DNA of 28,828 nt from Gammaproteobacteria bacterium (GCA_030632175.1 DAOVVG010000004.1:1-28828); one strand, 5' to 3'; numbered from the stretch's first letter, positions 8,299 through 16,993 are shown. The notes: generated by a model not told the origin, from the letters alone. Translations and numbers: made by a program.

Positions 8299-9040
8299 GC
8301 TTCACCCCAATCAACAATGTAACTACCTCGAAAGCGCGCTTGATCCAGCGATTACCCGATTTAATTGCGAGATGCGCCCCCAGATAACCGCCCAACAATG
8401 AACCCAGCAGCAGTGCGGGCAACCAGGGCCAGCGGATCTCGACCAGCATACCCAGCGTTATAGCACCGGTGCCATTCCAGAACACCCCAACCAGTATCAG
8501 GGTATAGGCAATCGCACGGCGATAATCCAGGCCAAACCAGCGCACCAGCCACAAAGTGACAAACAGGCCGGTACCCGAGGTCAACGAACCATTCAGAACT
8601 CCGATTAAAAACAGCACCAGCCCACCGAAAAATCGTCCGCCCCGCCCCCTGTTAACAGGCTGCAACTCCTGCCCCAGCCCGGGATTCAGCCATGAATAGA
8701 GCCCCAGCCCGGCGGTCAGAATCCCGAGGGCGACCTCGGCGGCGCGCTCCGGCACGCCGAGAATGACATTGGCACCCAGAATAACGCCAGGCAGACCGAA
8801 ACCAAGGATAAACAACGCCAGTGGGCGCTCCAGCGACTGTTCTCTCAAGTGCCTTACCGTTGCGCCGATACCCAGTGCAACACTGGCAACTTTATGGGTG
8901 GCCAGCGCGATCGCAAACGGCAGCCCCAGGAAGATCAGGACAGGCAGCTGGATCAAACCGGCACCGCCCCCTGAAAAGGCTGAAAACAAATTCGCCACCA
9001 GGGACACCAGAAACAGGACAAGTTGTTCCAGACCGTTCAC
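8285..9040 (-). CDS. Sulfite exporter TauE/SafE family (DUF81) permease
   Basis: This inner-membrane protein of 251 aa has about eight hydrophobic helices and the TauE/SafE pattern. A first half carries ANLFSAFSGGGAGLIQLPVL (Gly-rich helix). A second half repeats the motif as IGVLNGSLTSGTGLFVTLWL. Family members export sulfite, sulfoacetate or related organosulfonates, but most are uncharacterised. GTG at 9040 is preferred: it has the ribosome site GGCGGAG a few bases upstream, and it removes a 15-residue non-hydrophobic extension that would start at TTG 9085. The stop overlaps the start region of the lipoprotein gene. The nearby genes do not reveal the substrate. Confidence 0.85.
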   Translation of the reverse strand: MNGLEQLVLFLVSLVANLFSAFSGGGAGLIQLPVLIFLGLPFAIALATHKVASVALGIGATVRHLREQSLERPLALFILGFGLPGVILGANVILGVPERAAEVALGILTAGLGLYSWLNPGLGQELQPVNRGRGGRFFGGLVLFLIGVLNGSLTSGTGLFVTLWLVRWFGLDYRRAIAYTLILVGVFWNGTGAITLGMLVEIRWPWLPALLLGSLLGGYLGAHLAIKSGNRWIKRAFEVVTLLIGVKLVFG

Positions 9041-9127
9041 TGCTGCTCCGCCTTTGCGTATATTAAGGCCACATGGAAAAATCAACGGGTTTAGAATACA
9101 CGTATGAAATCAGGATGGCTGCTACAC

Positions 9128-10156
9128 ATGAATAATCTCCGCTACTTTCTGCTCGTGCCGGCACTGCTTTGCGCCACCACCGCACTCGCTGAACGCACCT
9201 TCAAATGGGTCGACAACGAAGGTCATGTCCACTATGGCAACCGTGTTCCGCCTGAATATGCCAAACAGGAGCGCAAGGTAATGAATAGTCGCGGCCGGAC
9301 AATACAAGTCTACGATGCGGCGAAGACACCGGAACAGTGGGAAAGTGAACAGCAACTCGCTGAACAGGCCGCCAAGAACAAGGCCATCGCCGACAAGCAG
9401 GCCATTCATGACCGCAGCCTGCTGGCCACCTATTCAAGCGAACAGGACATGCTGCTTGCCAAGGATGGCAAGGTCGCCTCTGTTGAGGCACTCCTGCAAC
9501 TGACGAACAGTCGCATTGCTTCTATGCAGGAACGTCTGCACAAACTGACAGAGGAAGCCGCCACCTATGAACGCAGCGGCAAGGCACTGCCGAAATCACT
9601 GGAGTTCCAGCTGAAAAACCTGCGTGAACAGATCACAATCAACGAGGCATTCGCCAAGGAAAAAGAACTGGAGAGAACAACCATCAGCAACCAGTTTGAT
9701 ACCGACATCGCACGCTACATTGAGCTGACTGCCGACATCCCGGATGCCAAACCTGCCAAAGAACGCTATGCACAAATTGACGCTGCAAAAAACAGACGGC
9801 AGCTGGATCTGAGCAGAAATGACCAGCTGTTGCTGACAACTTACAAGGATGAAGCAGACATCATCCTGACGCGGGAACAGAAGCTTTCTTCGCTGGACGA
9901 ACTCATCGCACTGACCCAGACACGCTTGCAGTCAATGCAGATCGAGATGGATGGTCTCTCTGACAATGCTGACGAATACGAAAACCGCAACAAGAAAGTA
10001 CCCGAGGGATTACAGGGCCGCATGAAGAATCTACTGGAGAGCATTAGCCAGGGCGAGGAACTGATAGTACTCAAGCAACAGGAAAAGAAGAAACTGGAGC
10101 AGCAGTATAAAGAAGATATCAAGCGTTACCGCATGCTCACGGCCAAAGACCAGTAA
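9128..10156 (+). CDS. DUF4124 domain secreted coiled-coil protein with tandem duplication
   Basis: Starting at ATG 9128 gives a 342-aa protein with a textbook signal peptide (MNNLRYFLLVPALLCATTALA). An in-frame ATG at 9104 adds 8 residues and is less signal-like. The mature N terminus is a DUF4124 module (RTFKWVDNEGHVHYGNRVPP). The rest is helical and charge-rich, expected to form coiled coil in the periplasm. Residues ~95-202 and ~232-339 are two copies of the same ~108-residue unit at a constant offset of 137. Paired blocks are LLATY/LLTTY, EALLQLTNSRIASMQ/DELIALTQTRLQSMQ, LKNL/MKNL and RYIELTA/RYRMLTA. The function is unknown. The gene is convergent with argB (20-nt gap). Confidence 0.85.
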   Translation: MNNLRYFLLVPALLCATTALAERTFKWVDNEGHVHYGNRVPPEYAKQERKVMNSRGRTIQVYDAAKTPEQWESEQQLAEQAAKNKAIADKQAIHDRSLLATYSSEQDMLLAKDGKVASVEALLQLTNSRIASMQERLHKLTEEAATYERSGKALPKSLEFQLKNLREQITINEAFAKEKELERTTISNQFDTDIARYIELTADIPDAKPAKERYAQIDAAKNRRQLDLSRNDQLLLTTYKDEADIILTREQKLSSLDELIALTQTRLQSMQIEMDGLSDNADEYENRNKKVPEGLQGRMKNLLESISQGEELIVLKQQEKKKLEQQYKEDIKRYRMLTAKDQ

Positions 10157-10176
10157 CCGTACCGGGCTCGACCCAC

Positions 10177-11070
10177 TCAAGCTCGAATCAGGGTGCCTAC
10201 ACCCTCATCGGTAAACAGCTCAACCAGTACCGCATGCGTCACCCGCCCATCAATAATGTGGGAGGCCTTTACACCACAGCTTACCGCTGACAGCGCGCAG
10301 GCAATCTTCGGCAGCATGCCACCGTGGATGGTGCCGTCTTCAATCAGTTTATCGACATCAGCCGCATTGAGCCCGGTCAGCAGCTCCCCCTCGCTATCGA
10401 GCAAACCCGCAGTATTAGTCAACAGGATCAGTTTCTCTGCATTGAGGACTTCAGCCATTCTTCCGGCCACCAGATCGGCGTTGATATTGTACGAGCAGCC
10501 ATCCTCACCGACACCGATCGGTGCGATCACCGGAATAAAATTTCCGCCCACCAGCATGTCCACCACAGACGTATCAATGCTTTCCACCTCACCGACATGA
10601 CCAAGGTCTATAATCTCGGGCACATCCAGTTCCGGAGAATCACGTTCAATCTTCATCTTGCGCGCCCTGATCAGGTCGCCGTCCTTACCGGTCAGACCGA
10701 CAGCGCTGCCGCCATGCTGCGTAATCAGACTGACAATTTCCTTGTTTACCTGCCCGCCAAGCACCATTTCGACCACGTCCATGGTCTCGGTATCCGTGAC
10801 ACGCATGCCTCCTACAAACTCGCTTTTCTTGCCAATTTTCTCCAGCAACTTGCCAATCTGCGGTCCGCCACCGTGAACAACAACCGGGTTAATACCGACC
10901 AGCTTCATCAAAACAACGTCGCGTGCAAAACCGCTTTTCAGCGATTCATCCACCATCGCATTGCCGCCATACTTGATAACGATCGTCTTGCCGCGGAAAC
11001 GACGAATGTAGGGCATCGCCTCGCTGAGGACGTGTGCAACATTTTGTGCGGATTCGGTTGTCAGGGACAT
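10177..11070 (-). CDS. argB: Acetylglutamate kinase
   Basis: ArgB phosphorylates N-acetyl-L-glutamate, the second step of arginine synthesis and usually the step inhibited by arginine. It acts in the cytoplasm. The 297-aa length fits the long, arginine-sensitive hexameric class with an N-terminal helix (ESAQNVAHVLSEAMPYIRRF). Kinase motifs are IVIKYGGNAM (~residues 31-40), VVHGGGPQI (~64-72), the substrate region VGGMRVTD and the C-terminal NADLVAGRMAEVL. It lies downstream of algC in the conserved dut-algC-argB order. The gap of about 85 nt from algC is compatible with one operon. Confidence 0.97.
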   Translation of the reverse strand: MSLTTESAQNVAHVLSEAMPYIRRFRGKTIVIKYGGNAMVDESLKSGFARDVVLMKLVGINPVVVHGGGPQIGKLLEKIGKKSEFVGGMRVTDTETMDVVEMVLGGQVNKEIVSLITQHGGSAVGLTGKDGDLIRARKMKIERDSPELDVPEIIDLGHVGEVESIDTSVVDMLVGGNFIPVIAPIGVGEDGCSYNINADLVAGRMAEVLNAEKLILLTNTAGLLDSEGELLTGLNAADVDKLIEDGTIHGGMLPKIACALSAVSCGVKASHIIDGRVTHAVLVELFTDEGVGTLIRA

Positions 11071-11154
11071 GGCATGTAGTGCCGCTTGCTACGGCGAGCG
11101 TCAGTTATTCCGGAAAAATCTGTTCAGTAAAGAGGTAAAGTAACAAACCTGCAC

Positions 11155-13800
11155 TCAGAATGGCAGTGACAGCGCAGGATTCACCTGCAACATGACGCGT
11201 CTGAAATCATCCATGATGCGAGCCAGCGCGGCATCATCATCGGCTTCAAAGCGCAGTACCAGTACCGGCGTGGTATTCGATGCCCGCACCAGCCCCCAGC
11301 CATCCTCGTAGTCTGCGCGCAAACCGTCGATGGTTGATACGCTGGCACCCTCAAAGTGTGCATTTTCCAGCAGCTTGTTGATAAAGACCGGCGGCTCACC
11401 TTCTTGCATCACTACATTCAGTTCCGGCGTGTTGACACTGTCAGGCAGGTCTGCGAACACTTCGGTACTGCTGCGGTCATCCTTGCCCAGCACCTCCAGC
11501 AACCTGGCTGCGGCATACAGGGCATCATCAAACCCGTACCAGCGTTCATTGATAAATATATGGCCGCTCATTTCACCCGCCAGCAGCGCCCCGGTCTCCT
11601 TGATCTTGGCCTTGATGAACGAATGCCCGGTCTTCCACATCAGTGGTTCACCACCGTGTTCTCGAATGATGGCATCCAGATTACGCGTACATTTCACGTC
11701 ATAAATAATCTGCCCCCCCGGATTACGTTCCAGGATATCTATTGCATAGAGCATCAGCACACGATCCGGCCAGATAATCCTGCCATCAGCAGACACCACG
11801 CCCAGGCGATCACCATCACCGTCAAATGCCAGCCCGATATCGGCCTGGTTTGCTGCGACCGCGCGAATAAGGTCTTGCATATTCTCGACCTTGCTCGGGT
11901 CCGGGTGATGATTCGGAAAGGTACCGTCCACATCGCAGAACAGTTCGAACACCTCGCAACCCAGCCCGCCCAGCAATTGCGGGATCACACCACCAGCGAC
12001 ACCGTTGCCACAGTCAACCACGACCTTGAGAGGCCGGGCCAGCGTGACATCGCTGCGAATCCGTTCGATGTAGTCCGGAACAACATTAATGGCTTCAACA
12101 CTGCCAGGGGCCGCGTTAATAAAGTTGCCGCTTTCAATGCGTTCACGCAATGACTGGATGGAGGGTCCTGACAGGGTCTCGCCGTCAATCACAATCTTCA
12201 GACCATTGTAGTCTGGCGGATTGTGGCTACCGGTGACCACGACACCGTTCTGGGTATCCAGATAATGAGTGGCAAAATACAGCACCGGCGTGGGCACACA
12301 GCCAATATCCTTGACGTCACAACCGGTTGAGACAATACCTTCAATCAATGCAGCGGAAAGATCCGGCCCTGACAAGCGGCCATCACGACCTACCACAAAG
12401 GTATTGCGGCCACGTTGCAATGCTTCACTGCCAATAGCGCGGCCAATCTGGGTGACAGCACTTTGTGTCAGCGTCTGGTCGACAACACCTCGAATATCAT
12501 AGGCGCGGAATATCGTGGCATCTATATTGACGCCCTGTTGTTCTTTTATGGTTTCCAGCGGGTTTTCCTCCAGCATCGAATTATCACTATGAACAGCAGA
12601 TCCGAACTCATCAGTAATCCCTTCCCTGACAGTGTCCTCGTCAGCATCGAGATCATCGACTACCTCGGTCACTGTTTCCTCGGTCAGGTAGGCATCGTCC
12701 GACGCGCGCGCAGCCGTTACCGCTCCCGCATTTGGCTGGCCGATTGTGGCCATCTGGGTCATAAACTCCGCCGTCTCGCGCAGTTCAGTCAAGCCGGAAG
12801 GATATTTGCGCTGCACACGTCCGTCACGAAAATCCTTCATGATGGTGACCATACTCACCTGGTCAACTCGCAGGGCATTTTTGATCCTGCGAAACAGCAG
12901 CACCACCAGCAGTATCAGGATGAAAGCAGCTGCCAGCGTTGCACCCAGCACCCACACACTGATCTTGCCAACGTAGTAAAGTCCGGAGACTGTCGGCCAG
13001 TATGCCACCTGCCAGCGGCTGCCAGCGATCGGCAATATCCGCTCGGCGGCACCCTGCTTTGCACCCTTGTCTCCGTAATGTGCAACCGCCACAGGTTTAC
13101 CCCTGGTGCCATCCTGCTGCAATTCGATATAGCCGTTCAGTTCCTGCAGGTCACCGAGAATATCCTGCAATACATCCCTGGACAGCGACAGCATCAGGTG
13201 GCCAACGACACCACTACCCGCCGGATCCATCACTTTGCGCACAATGTTGACGTGCTGTTGCGGCGTATTCAGAAGATGCACTTCCATGGTGGGCTCTTCC
13301 GGGCCGGATTCTGCAATGCGCATTTGGGCAATCGCAGCATAGGTCAGGGGTGGCGAGGCTTCCATGTCGACTTCACCCAGACCCGGCGGCAGCAGCTGAA
13401 CATTGATCACTGCCGGAAAAACATAACGCAACGACTCTTCCCGGGAACGCAGGGCGGCCTTGTTGCCTACCATCAGAAGATATGCAATATCCGGGTCCCT
13501 GGCGAGCAGGGCCGTGGTCGCACCGTAATGCTCAACAATGGCCGTAATCCGGGCAGCCACCTGCTGGGTAATGATGTTGTTCTCCTGCTCCATTGTCCGC
13601 AGGATGTAACCCGACATAAACTTGAAAATAAACGCCGCCAGTAACGTCAGCAGCACAACGCCGGCCACCAGCAGCTGCAGGCGTACCTTGCCAAGGCTGG
13701 CCGGTTTCGCGTCCACAATCAACGGCGGCACAGCCTGCATATCCGCCGCATCAGCAGGTGTCTTGTTACGCTTGAGGAGTTTGCCTAGAGAGAACTTCAT
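11155..13800 (-). CDS. algC: Phosphomannomutase/phosphoglucomutase AlgC, long membrane-anchored form
   Basis: This alpha-D-phosphohexomutase interconverts mannose- or glucose-6-P and -1-P for alginate, LPS and other polysaccharide precursors. From ATG 13800 the product is 881 aa; GTG at 13836 would add 12. The catalytic half (~423-881) has all four signature loops: TGSHNPPDYNG with phosphoserine S525, DGDGDR metal site at ~660-665, GEMSGH sugar loop at ~742-747 and RASNTTP phosphate loop at ~839-845. The first ~400 residues are extra compared with the classic 463-aa AlgC. They hold TM1 ~40-62, a ~220-residue periplasmic domain resembling a Cache/sensor domain, TM2 ~281-304 and an acidic linker. 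Such extended forms are known in gammaproteobacteria. The order dut-algC-argB is conserved. Confidence 0.93.
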   Translation of the reverse strand: MKFSLGKLLKRNKTPADAADMQAVPPLIVDAKPASLGKVRLQLLVAGVVLLTLLAAFIFKFMSGYILRTMEQENNIITQQVAARITAIVEHYGATTALLARDPDIAYLLMVGNKAALRSREESLRYVFPAVINVQLLPPGLGEVDMEASPPLTYAAIAQMRIAESGPEEPTMEVHLLNTPQQHVNIVRKVMDPAGSGVVGHLMLSLSRDVLQDILGDLQELNGYIELQQDGTRGKPVAVAHYGDKGAKQGAAERILPIAGSRWQVAYWPTVSGLYYVGKISVWVLGATLAAAFILILLVVLLFRRIKNALRVDQVSMVTIMKDFRDGRVQRKYPSGLTELRETAEFMTQMATIGQPNAGAVTAARASDDAYLTEETVTEVVDDLDADEDTVREGITDEFGSAVHSDNSMLEENPLETIKEQQGVNIDATIFRAYDIRGVVDQTLTQSAVTQIGRAIGSEALQRGRNTFVVGRDGRLSGPDLSAALIEGIVSTGCDVKDIGCVPTPVLYFATHYLDTQNGVVVTGSHNPPDYNGLKIVIDGETLSGPSIQSLRERIESGNFINAAPGSVEAINVVPDYIERIRSDVTLARPLKVVVDCGNGVAGGVIPQLLGGLGCEVFELFCDVDGTFPNHHPDPSKVENMQDLIRAVAANQADIGLAFDGDGDRLGVVSADGRIIWPDRVLMLYAIDILERNPGGQIIYDVKCTRNLDAIIREHGGEPLMWKTGHSFIKAKIKETGALLAGEMSGHIFINERWYGFDDALYAAARLLEVLGKDDRSSTEVFADLPDSVNTPELNVVMQEGEPPVFINKLLENAHFEGASVSTIDGLRADYEDGWGLVRASNTTPVLVLRFEADDDAALARIMDDFRRVMLQVNPALSLPF

Positions 13801-13897
13801 TACAATTTTTCTAACGTCCTGATCCTGTGTGGACACTCAAAAATCTGAAAAAACAGCTAATGGGATATTATCGGCTTATCCGGCCAATAATTTGAGC

Positions 13898-14353
13898 TTA
13901 TTGCCGCCCGGTGTGCCCAAAACCTCCAGCACCGCGCTCACTGGCATCAAAATCCTCAACTATTTCAAATTCTGCCCGCACCACCGGCACAATGACCATT
14001 TGCGCGATGCGCTCACCCGGCTCAACGATAAATGTCTTTTCCCCGCGATTCCAGCAGGATACAAACACCTGGCCCTGATAATCCGAATCAATCAGACCCA
14101 CCAGGTTTCCGAGCACAACCCCGTGCTTGTGCCCTAATCCGGAGCGCGGCAGCAGCACTGCCGCCAGACCGGTATCGGCCACGTGGATGGCCAACCCCGT
14201 TGGAATCAGGTGAGTGTCGCCGGGAGCCAACTCCAGTGGTTCGTCCAGGCAGGCCCGCATGTCCATGCCGGCCGAACCATCGGTCGCATAGTGTGGCAGT
14301 GGAAACTCGTTACCGAGGCGTGAATCAAGAATCCTAAGCTGAATCTTTTGCAT
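13898..14353 (-). CDS. dut: Deoxyuridine 5'-triphosphate nucleotidohydrolase
   Basis: dUTPase cleaves dUTP to dUMP and pyrophosphate, supplying dTMP synthesis and keeping uracil out of DNA. The 151-aa trimeric-type enzyme matches E. coli Dut in length. Conserved motifs in order are GSAGMDMRACLDE (I), PRSGLGHKHGV (II), GLIDSDYQGQV with the catalytic Asp (III), GERIAQMVIVPV (IV) and the C-terminal arm RGAGGFGHTGR (V) that closes over the substrate. The ATG at 14353 lies inside the 3' end of coaBC (20-nt overlap), so the two are co-transcribed and probably translationally coupled. algC follows about 100 nt downstream. Confidence 0.97.
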   Translation of the reverse strand: MQKIQLRILDSRLGNEFPLPHYATDGSAGMDMRACLDEPLELAPGDTHLIPTGLAIHVADTGLAAVLLPRSGLGHKHGVVLGNLVGLIDSDYQGQVFVSCWNRGEKTFIVEPGERIAQMVIVPVVRAEFEIVEDFDASERGAGGFGHTGRQ

Positions 14354-15575
14354 TAAACTTTAGTACCTTTCCCTGGTGGTGGCTGTGTTGAAATTGCGTG
14401 GCAATCAAGTCTACCAGCTGACGTGCCAGCTTTCGCTTGCCGGTAACGGGTAACCGCTGCTCGCCCGCTTCCCAGAATACATGCAAGGCATTCTCTTCAC
14501 TGTCGAAACCCAGACCGTCACCAACCTTGTTGGCAGCAATCATATCAATTCCCTTGGCCCGCCGTTTGTGCTGCGCGTTATTTTCCACAGACTCGGTCTC
14601 TGCTGCAAAGCCCGCGGTAAAGGGCGCATCCCGCAGGGCGGCCACGGCAGCAAGGATATCGGGATTGCGCACCAGGTCCAGCGAAACTTCTGCGACCCCT
14701 TTCTTGAGCTTCTGTTCAGCAACTGTTGCCGGTCGATAATCAGCCACCGCCGCAACACTGATGAAGATGTCCGCACTCGTCGCGGCCTGCATGACGGCAG
14801 CGTGCATATCGGCCGCACTTTCAACATCAATACGCTGCACCCCTGCCGGCGTATCCAGACTGACCGGGCCACTGACCAGGGTGACGCTGGCACCCGCCTC
14901 GACAGCCGCCGCTGCGACAGCAAAGCCCATCCGGCCCGAACTGTGGTTACTGAGAAAACGCACCGGGTCGATCGCCTCGCGGGTCGGGCCTGCGGTTACC
15001 AGCACCTGCCGGCCGGCCAACACCCCGGTCTGAAACACGGCAGACAAGCCATCTGCCAGCGCGGCAGCTTCCAGCATTCTGCCGGGGCCGGTTTCGCCGC
15101 AGGCCTGCGAGCCCTCAGCCGGACCCAGAATACCGATATTGCGTGACTGCAGGGTGGCAAGATTTTCAGCGGTTGCCGGCTTCTCCCACATCGCCCGATT
15201 CATCGCCGGTGCAACCGCCACCGGTGCATCACAGGCAAGGCAGACGGCGGCCAGCAGGTCATCGGCACGACCCCCTGCCAGGCGGGCAAGAAAATTCGCC
15301 GTTGCGGGCGCGACCAGCAAGGCATCGGCCCAGCGCGCCAGCTCGATATGTCCCATCGCCGCTTCTGCTGCCGAATCCAGCAAATCAGTGTGTACCGGGT
15401 TGCCGGATAACGCCTGCAGCGTCAGCGGAGTAATAAATTCGGTCGCCGCCTTCGTCATGATCACGCGCACGTCCGCACCTGACAAACGCAGCAAACGCAC
15501 CAATTCGGCACTCTTGTAGGCGGCAATCCCGCCGCTGACGCCCAACAGGATGTGTTTTCCATTCAGATATTTCAT
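14334..15575 (-). CDS. coaBC: Bifunctional phosphopantothenoylcysteine decarboxylase / phosphopantothenate-cysteine ligase
   Basis: CoaBC catalyses two consecutive steps of coenzyme A synthesis: CTP-dependent coupling of 4'-phosphopantothenate to cysteine, then FMN-dependent decarboxylation. It is 413 aa (E. coli 406). The N-terminal flavoprotein CoaC part has GVSGGIAAYKSAELVRLL, the catalytic His in HTDLL, APAMNRAMWEKP and the active-site Cys loop ACGETGPGRM. The CoaB part begins near residue 188 with VLVTAGPTREAIDPVRFLSN and includes AAVADYRP and the lysine-rich KLKKG. The ATG at 15575 opens a short divergent region with radC. The 3' end overlaps dut. Confidence 0.97.
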   Translation of the reverse strand: MKYLNGKHILLGVSGGIAAYKSAELVRLLRLSGADVRVIMTKAATEFITPLTLQALSGNPVHTDLLDSAAEAAMGHIELARWADALLVAPATANFLARLAGGRADDLLAAVCLACDAPVAVAPAMNRAMWEKPATAENLATLQSRNIGILGPAEGSQACGETGPGRMLEAAALADGLSAVFQTGVLAGRQVLVTAGPTREAIDPVRFLSNHSSGRMGFAVAAAAVEAGASVTLVSGPVSLDTPAGVQRIDVESAADMHAAVMQAATSADIFISVAAVADYRPATVAEQKLKKGVAEVSLDLVRNPDILAAVAALRDAPFTAGFAAETESVENNAQHKRRAKGIDMIAANKVGDGLGFDSEENALHVFWEAGEQRLPVTGKRKLARQLVDLIATQFQHSHHQGKVLKFNAKDSA

Positions 15576-15689
15576 CTGTCAGCAGTTTACCAGATGATTG
15601 ATTGGCCGGGGCAGGCTAAAAACCGGCGCTGGCCTACAGACACAGGGGTATTTCTCCCTTGCCGTTGCCAGCCGGCCTGTGACATATCT

Positions 15690-16373
15690 ATGTACATGCA
15701 CACCATCCGCGATTGGCCGGCCGAGGAACGCCCCCGTGAGAAACTGCTGACCCGCGGTCCGGCTGCACTCTCCGATGCCGAGCTGCTCGCCATCTTTCTG
15801 CGCACCGGCGTCAGCGGCAAGACGGCTGTTGACCTTGCCCGCGAGCTACTGCATGGCTTTGGCGGGCTGCGCCCGCTACTGGAAGCCGACCAGCGACAAT
15901 TCTGCGCACATCATGGTCTGGGAAAGGCCAAATTTGCCCAGCTGCAGGCTGTGCTGGAAATGACACGCCGTCATTTGCAGGAACAACTGCAACGTGAAGA
16001 CGCCCTGAAAGACCCGGATGCCACCCGCCATTTTCTTGCCAGCCGCTTGCGACACCTGCCCTATGAGGTCTTCGCCTGCCTGTTTCTGGACAACCGGCAC
16101 CGGGTAATCGTCTTTGAAGAACTGTTTCGCGGCACCATTGATGGCGCCAGCGTTCATCCTCGTGAAGTCGTACGACGTGCCCTGCAGCACAATGCGGCTG
16201 CTGTAATCCTGTCACATAACCACCCGTCCGGCGTTGCCGAGCCCAGTCGGGCCGATATTAAACTGACCCGCCGCCTCATGGACGCACTGGCCCTGATTGA
16301 TGTGCGCGTACTGGATCACATCATCGTAGGCGACGGTAACGGGGTGTCGTTTGCAGAAAAAGGGCTGATCTAG
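15690..16373 (+). CDS. radC: RadC family protein (JAB/MPN domain)
   Basis: RadC was once linked to DNA repair, but its in vivo role is unsettled. The fold has a JAMM-type metalloprotease/isopeptidase-like domain. ATG 15690 gives 227 aa (E. coli 222), starting MYMHTIRDWPAEERPREKLL, the conserved N terminus. An in-frame ATG at 15696 is an equally plausible start, and the open frame further upstream is noise. A helix-hairpin-helix-like region (~residues 30-80) precedes the metal-binding motif LSHNHPSGVAEPS (~170-182) and the C-terminal VLDHIIVGDG. The gene is divergent from coaBC and upstream of rpmB-rpmG, as in E. coli. Confidence 0.95.
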   Translation: MYMHTIRDWPAEERPREKLLTRGPAALSDAELLAIFLRTGVSGKTAVDLARELLHGFGGLRPLLEADQRQFCAHHGLGKAKFAQLQAVLEMTRRHLQEQLQREDALKDPDATRHFLASRLRHLPYEVFACLFLDNRHRVIVFEELFRGTIDGASVHPREVVRRALQHNAAAVILSHNHPSGVAEPSRADIKLTRRLMDALALIDVRVLDHIIVGDGNGVSFAEKGLI

Positions 16374-16481
16374 CGACCACACACAGGGGTATATCTTTCA
16401 GAAAAAACTAAAATCACCCGGTAAAATCCCTATCTATATGATTTAAATGAATTATTGGCCAACATCGAGTCACAGGTCAGC

Positions 16482-16510
16482 TTGTAAGCCGGTGTCGTTT
16501 CTGGTATAAA
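16482..16510 (+). promoter_or_regulatory. Sigma-70 promoter of rpmB-rpmG
   Basis: The -35 TTGTAA (16482-16487) and -10 TATAAA (16505-16510) are separated by exactly 17 nt. This is one of the best promoter matches in the window. A start near 16517 would give a leader of about 43 nt before the rpmB ATG. The GC-rich stretch right after the -10 (gcgcccc) resembles the discriminator of stringently controlled ribosomal promoters; that is inference. Confidence 0.75.
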
Positions 16511-16520
16511 ATGCGCCCCT

Positions 16521-16543
16521 CCTGCTAATGGCGGGCTTTTTTT
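16521..16543 (+). terminator. Terminator-like hairpin with U-run in the rpmB leader
   Basis: CCTGC pairs with GCGGG (16521-16525 with 16531-16535, one G-T wobble, 5-nt loop). It is followed one base later by seven T residues (16537-16543). It could end readthrough from radC, or act as a leader attenuator for rpmB because the predicted start is just upstream. The stem is short, so strength is doubtful. Confidence 0.35.
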
Positions 16544-16559
16544 ACCGAGGTTTAGAACA

Positions 16560-16796
16560 ATGTCCAGAGTATGTCAGGTCACGGGTAAACGTCCGCAAAG
16601 CGGCAATAACGTGTCCCACGCCAAAAACAGAACCCGTCGTCGTTTCCTGCCGAACCTGCACGAACACCGCTTCTGGGTAGCCGCTGAAAAGCGCTTCATA
16701 AAACTGCGTGTCTCAGCCAAGGGTATGCGCATCATCGACAAGCTCGGCATTGACTCGGTACTGGCCGACATCCGCTCCCGCGGCGACAAGGTCTAG
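16560..16796 (+). CDS. rpmB: 50S ribosomal protein L28
   Basis: L28 is a small basic protein of the large ribosomal subunit near the E site. The 78-aa length equals E. coli L28. It shows the family N terminus MSRVCQVTGKRPQSGNNVSHA and the central NRTRRRFLPNLHEHRFW. The C-terminal segment KLRVSAKGMRIIDKLGID is typical. GAGG at 16547-16550 is the ribosome site. It is preceded by a strong promoter at 16482-16510. rpmG starts 11 nt after its stop, and the stop codon is part of the rpmG ribosome site (TAGGAGA). Confidence 0.98.
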   Translation: MSRVCQVTGKRPQSGNNVSHAKNRTRRRFLPNLHEHRFWVAAEKRFIKLRVSAKGMRIIDKLGIDSVLADIRSRGDKV

Positions 16797-16807
16797 GAGA
16801 AAACAGC

Positions 16808-16963
16808 ATGCGTGACAAAATCAAACTCGTCTCCAGCGCCGGCACCGGTCATTACTACACCACGACCAAGAACAAGCGCAACATGCCGGAAAAGATGGAA
16901 ATCAAGAAATTCGACCCGGTCGTTCGCAAGCACGTCATGTACAAGGAAGCCAAGATCAAGTAA
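16808..16963 (+). CDS. rpmG: 50S ribosomal protein L33
   Basis: L33 is a 51-residue basic protein of the 50S subunit. The frame from ATG 16808 to TAA 16961-16963 reads MRDKIKLVSSAGTGHYYTT and ends VMYKEAKIK, clearly L33. It is the Cys-free form: it has no CxxC pair, so it does not bind zinc. The ribosome site AGGAGA overlaps the rpmB stop. An intrinsic terminator follows at 16994-17016. In E. coli mutM is the next gene; here mutM lies about 6.2 kb further on. Confidence 0.97.
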   Translation: MRDKIKLVSSAGTGHYYTTTKNKRNMPEKMEIKKFDPVVRKHVMYKEAKIK

Positions 16964-16993
16964 CGCTTTCAGACGCAGGTCCAAACCATAAAG

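Noticed and set aside
10324..11079. 251-codon plus-strand frame opposite argB
   Set aside because: Antisense shadow of argB, which has clear kinase motifs.
12415..13644. 409-codon plus-strand open frame opposite algC
   Set aside because: It is the antisense of algC codons, has no ribosome site or recognisable motif, and algC is certain from its four catalytic loops.
15640..16397. Direct repeat acacaggggtat flanking radC (15640-15651 and 16381-16392)
   Set aside because: It looks like a flanking duplication, but a 12-bp match within ~750 bp is expected about once by chance in a window of this size, and no mobile gene is involved.
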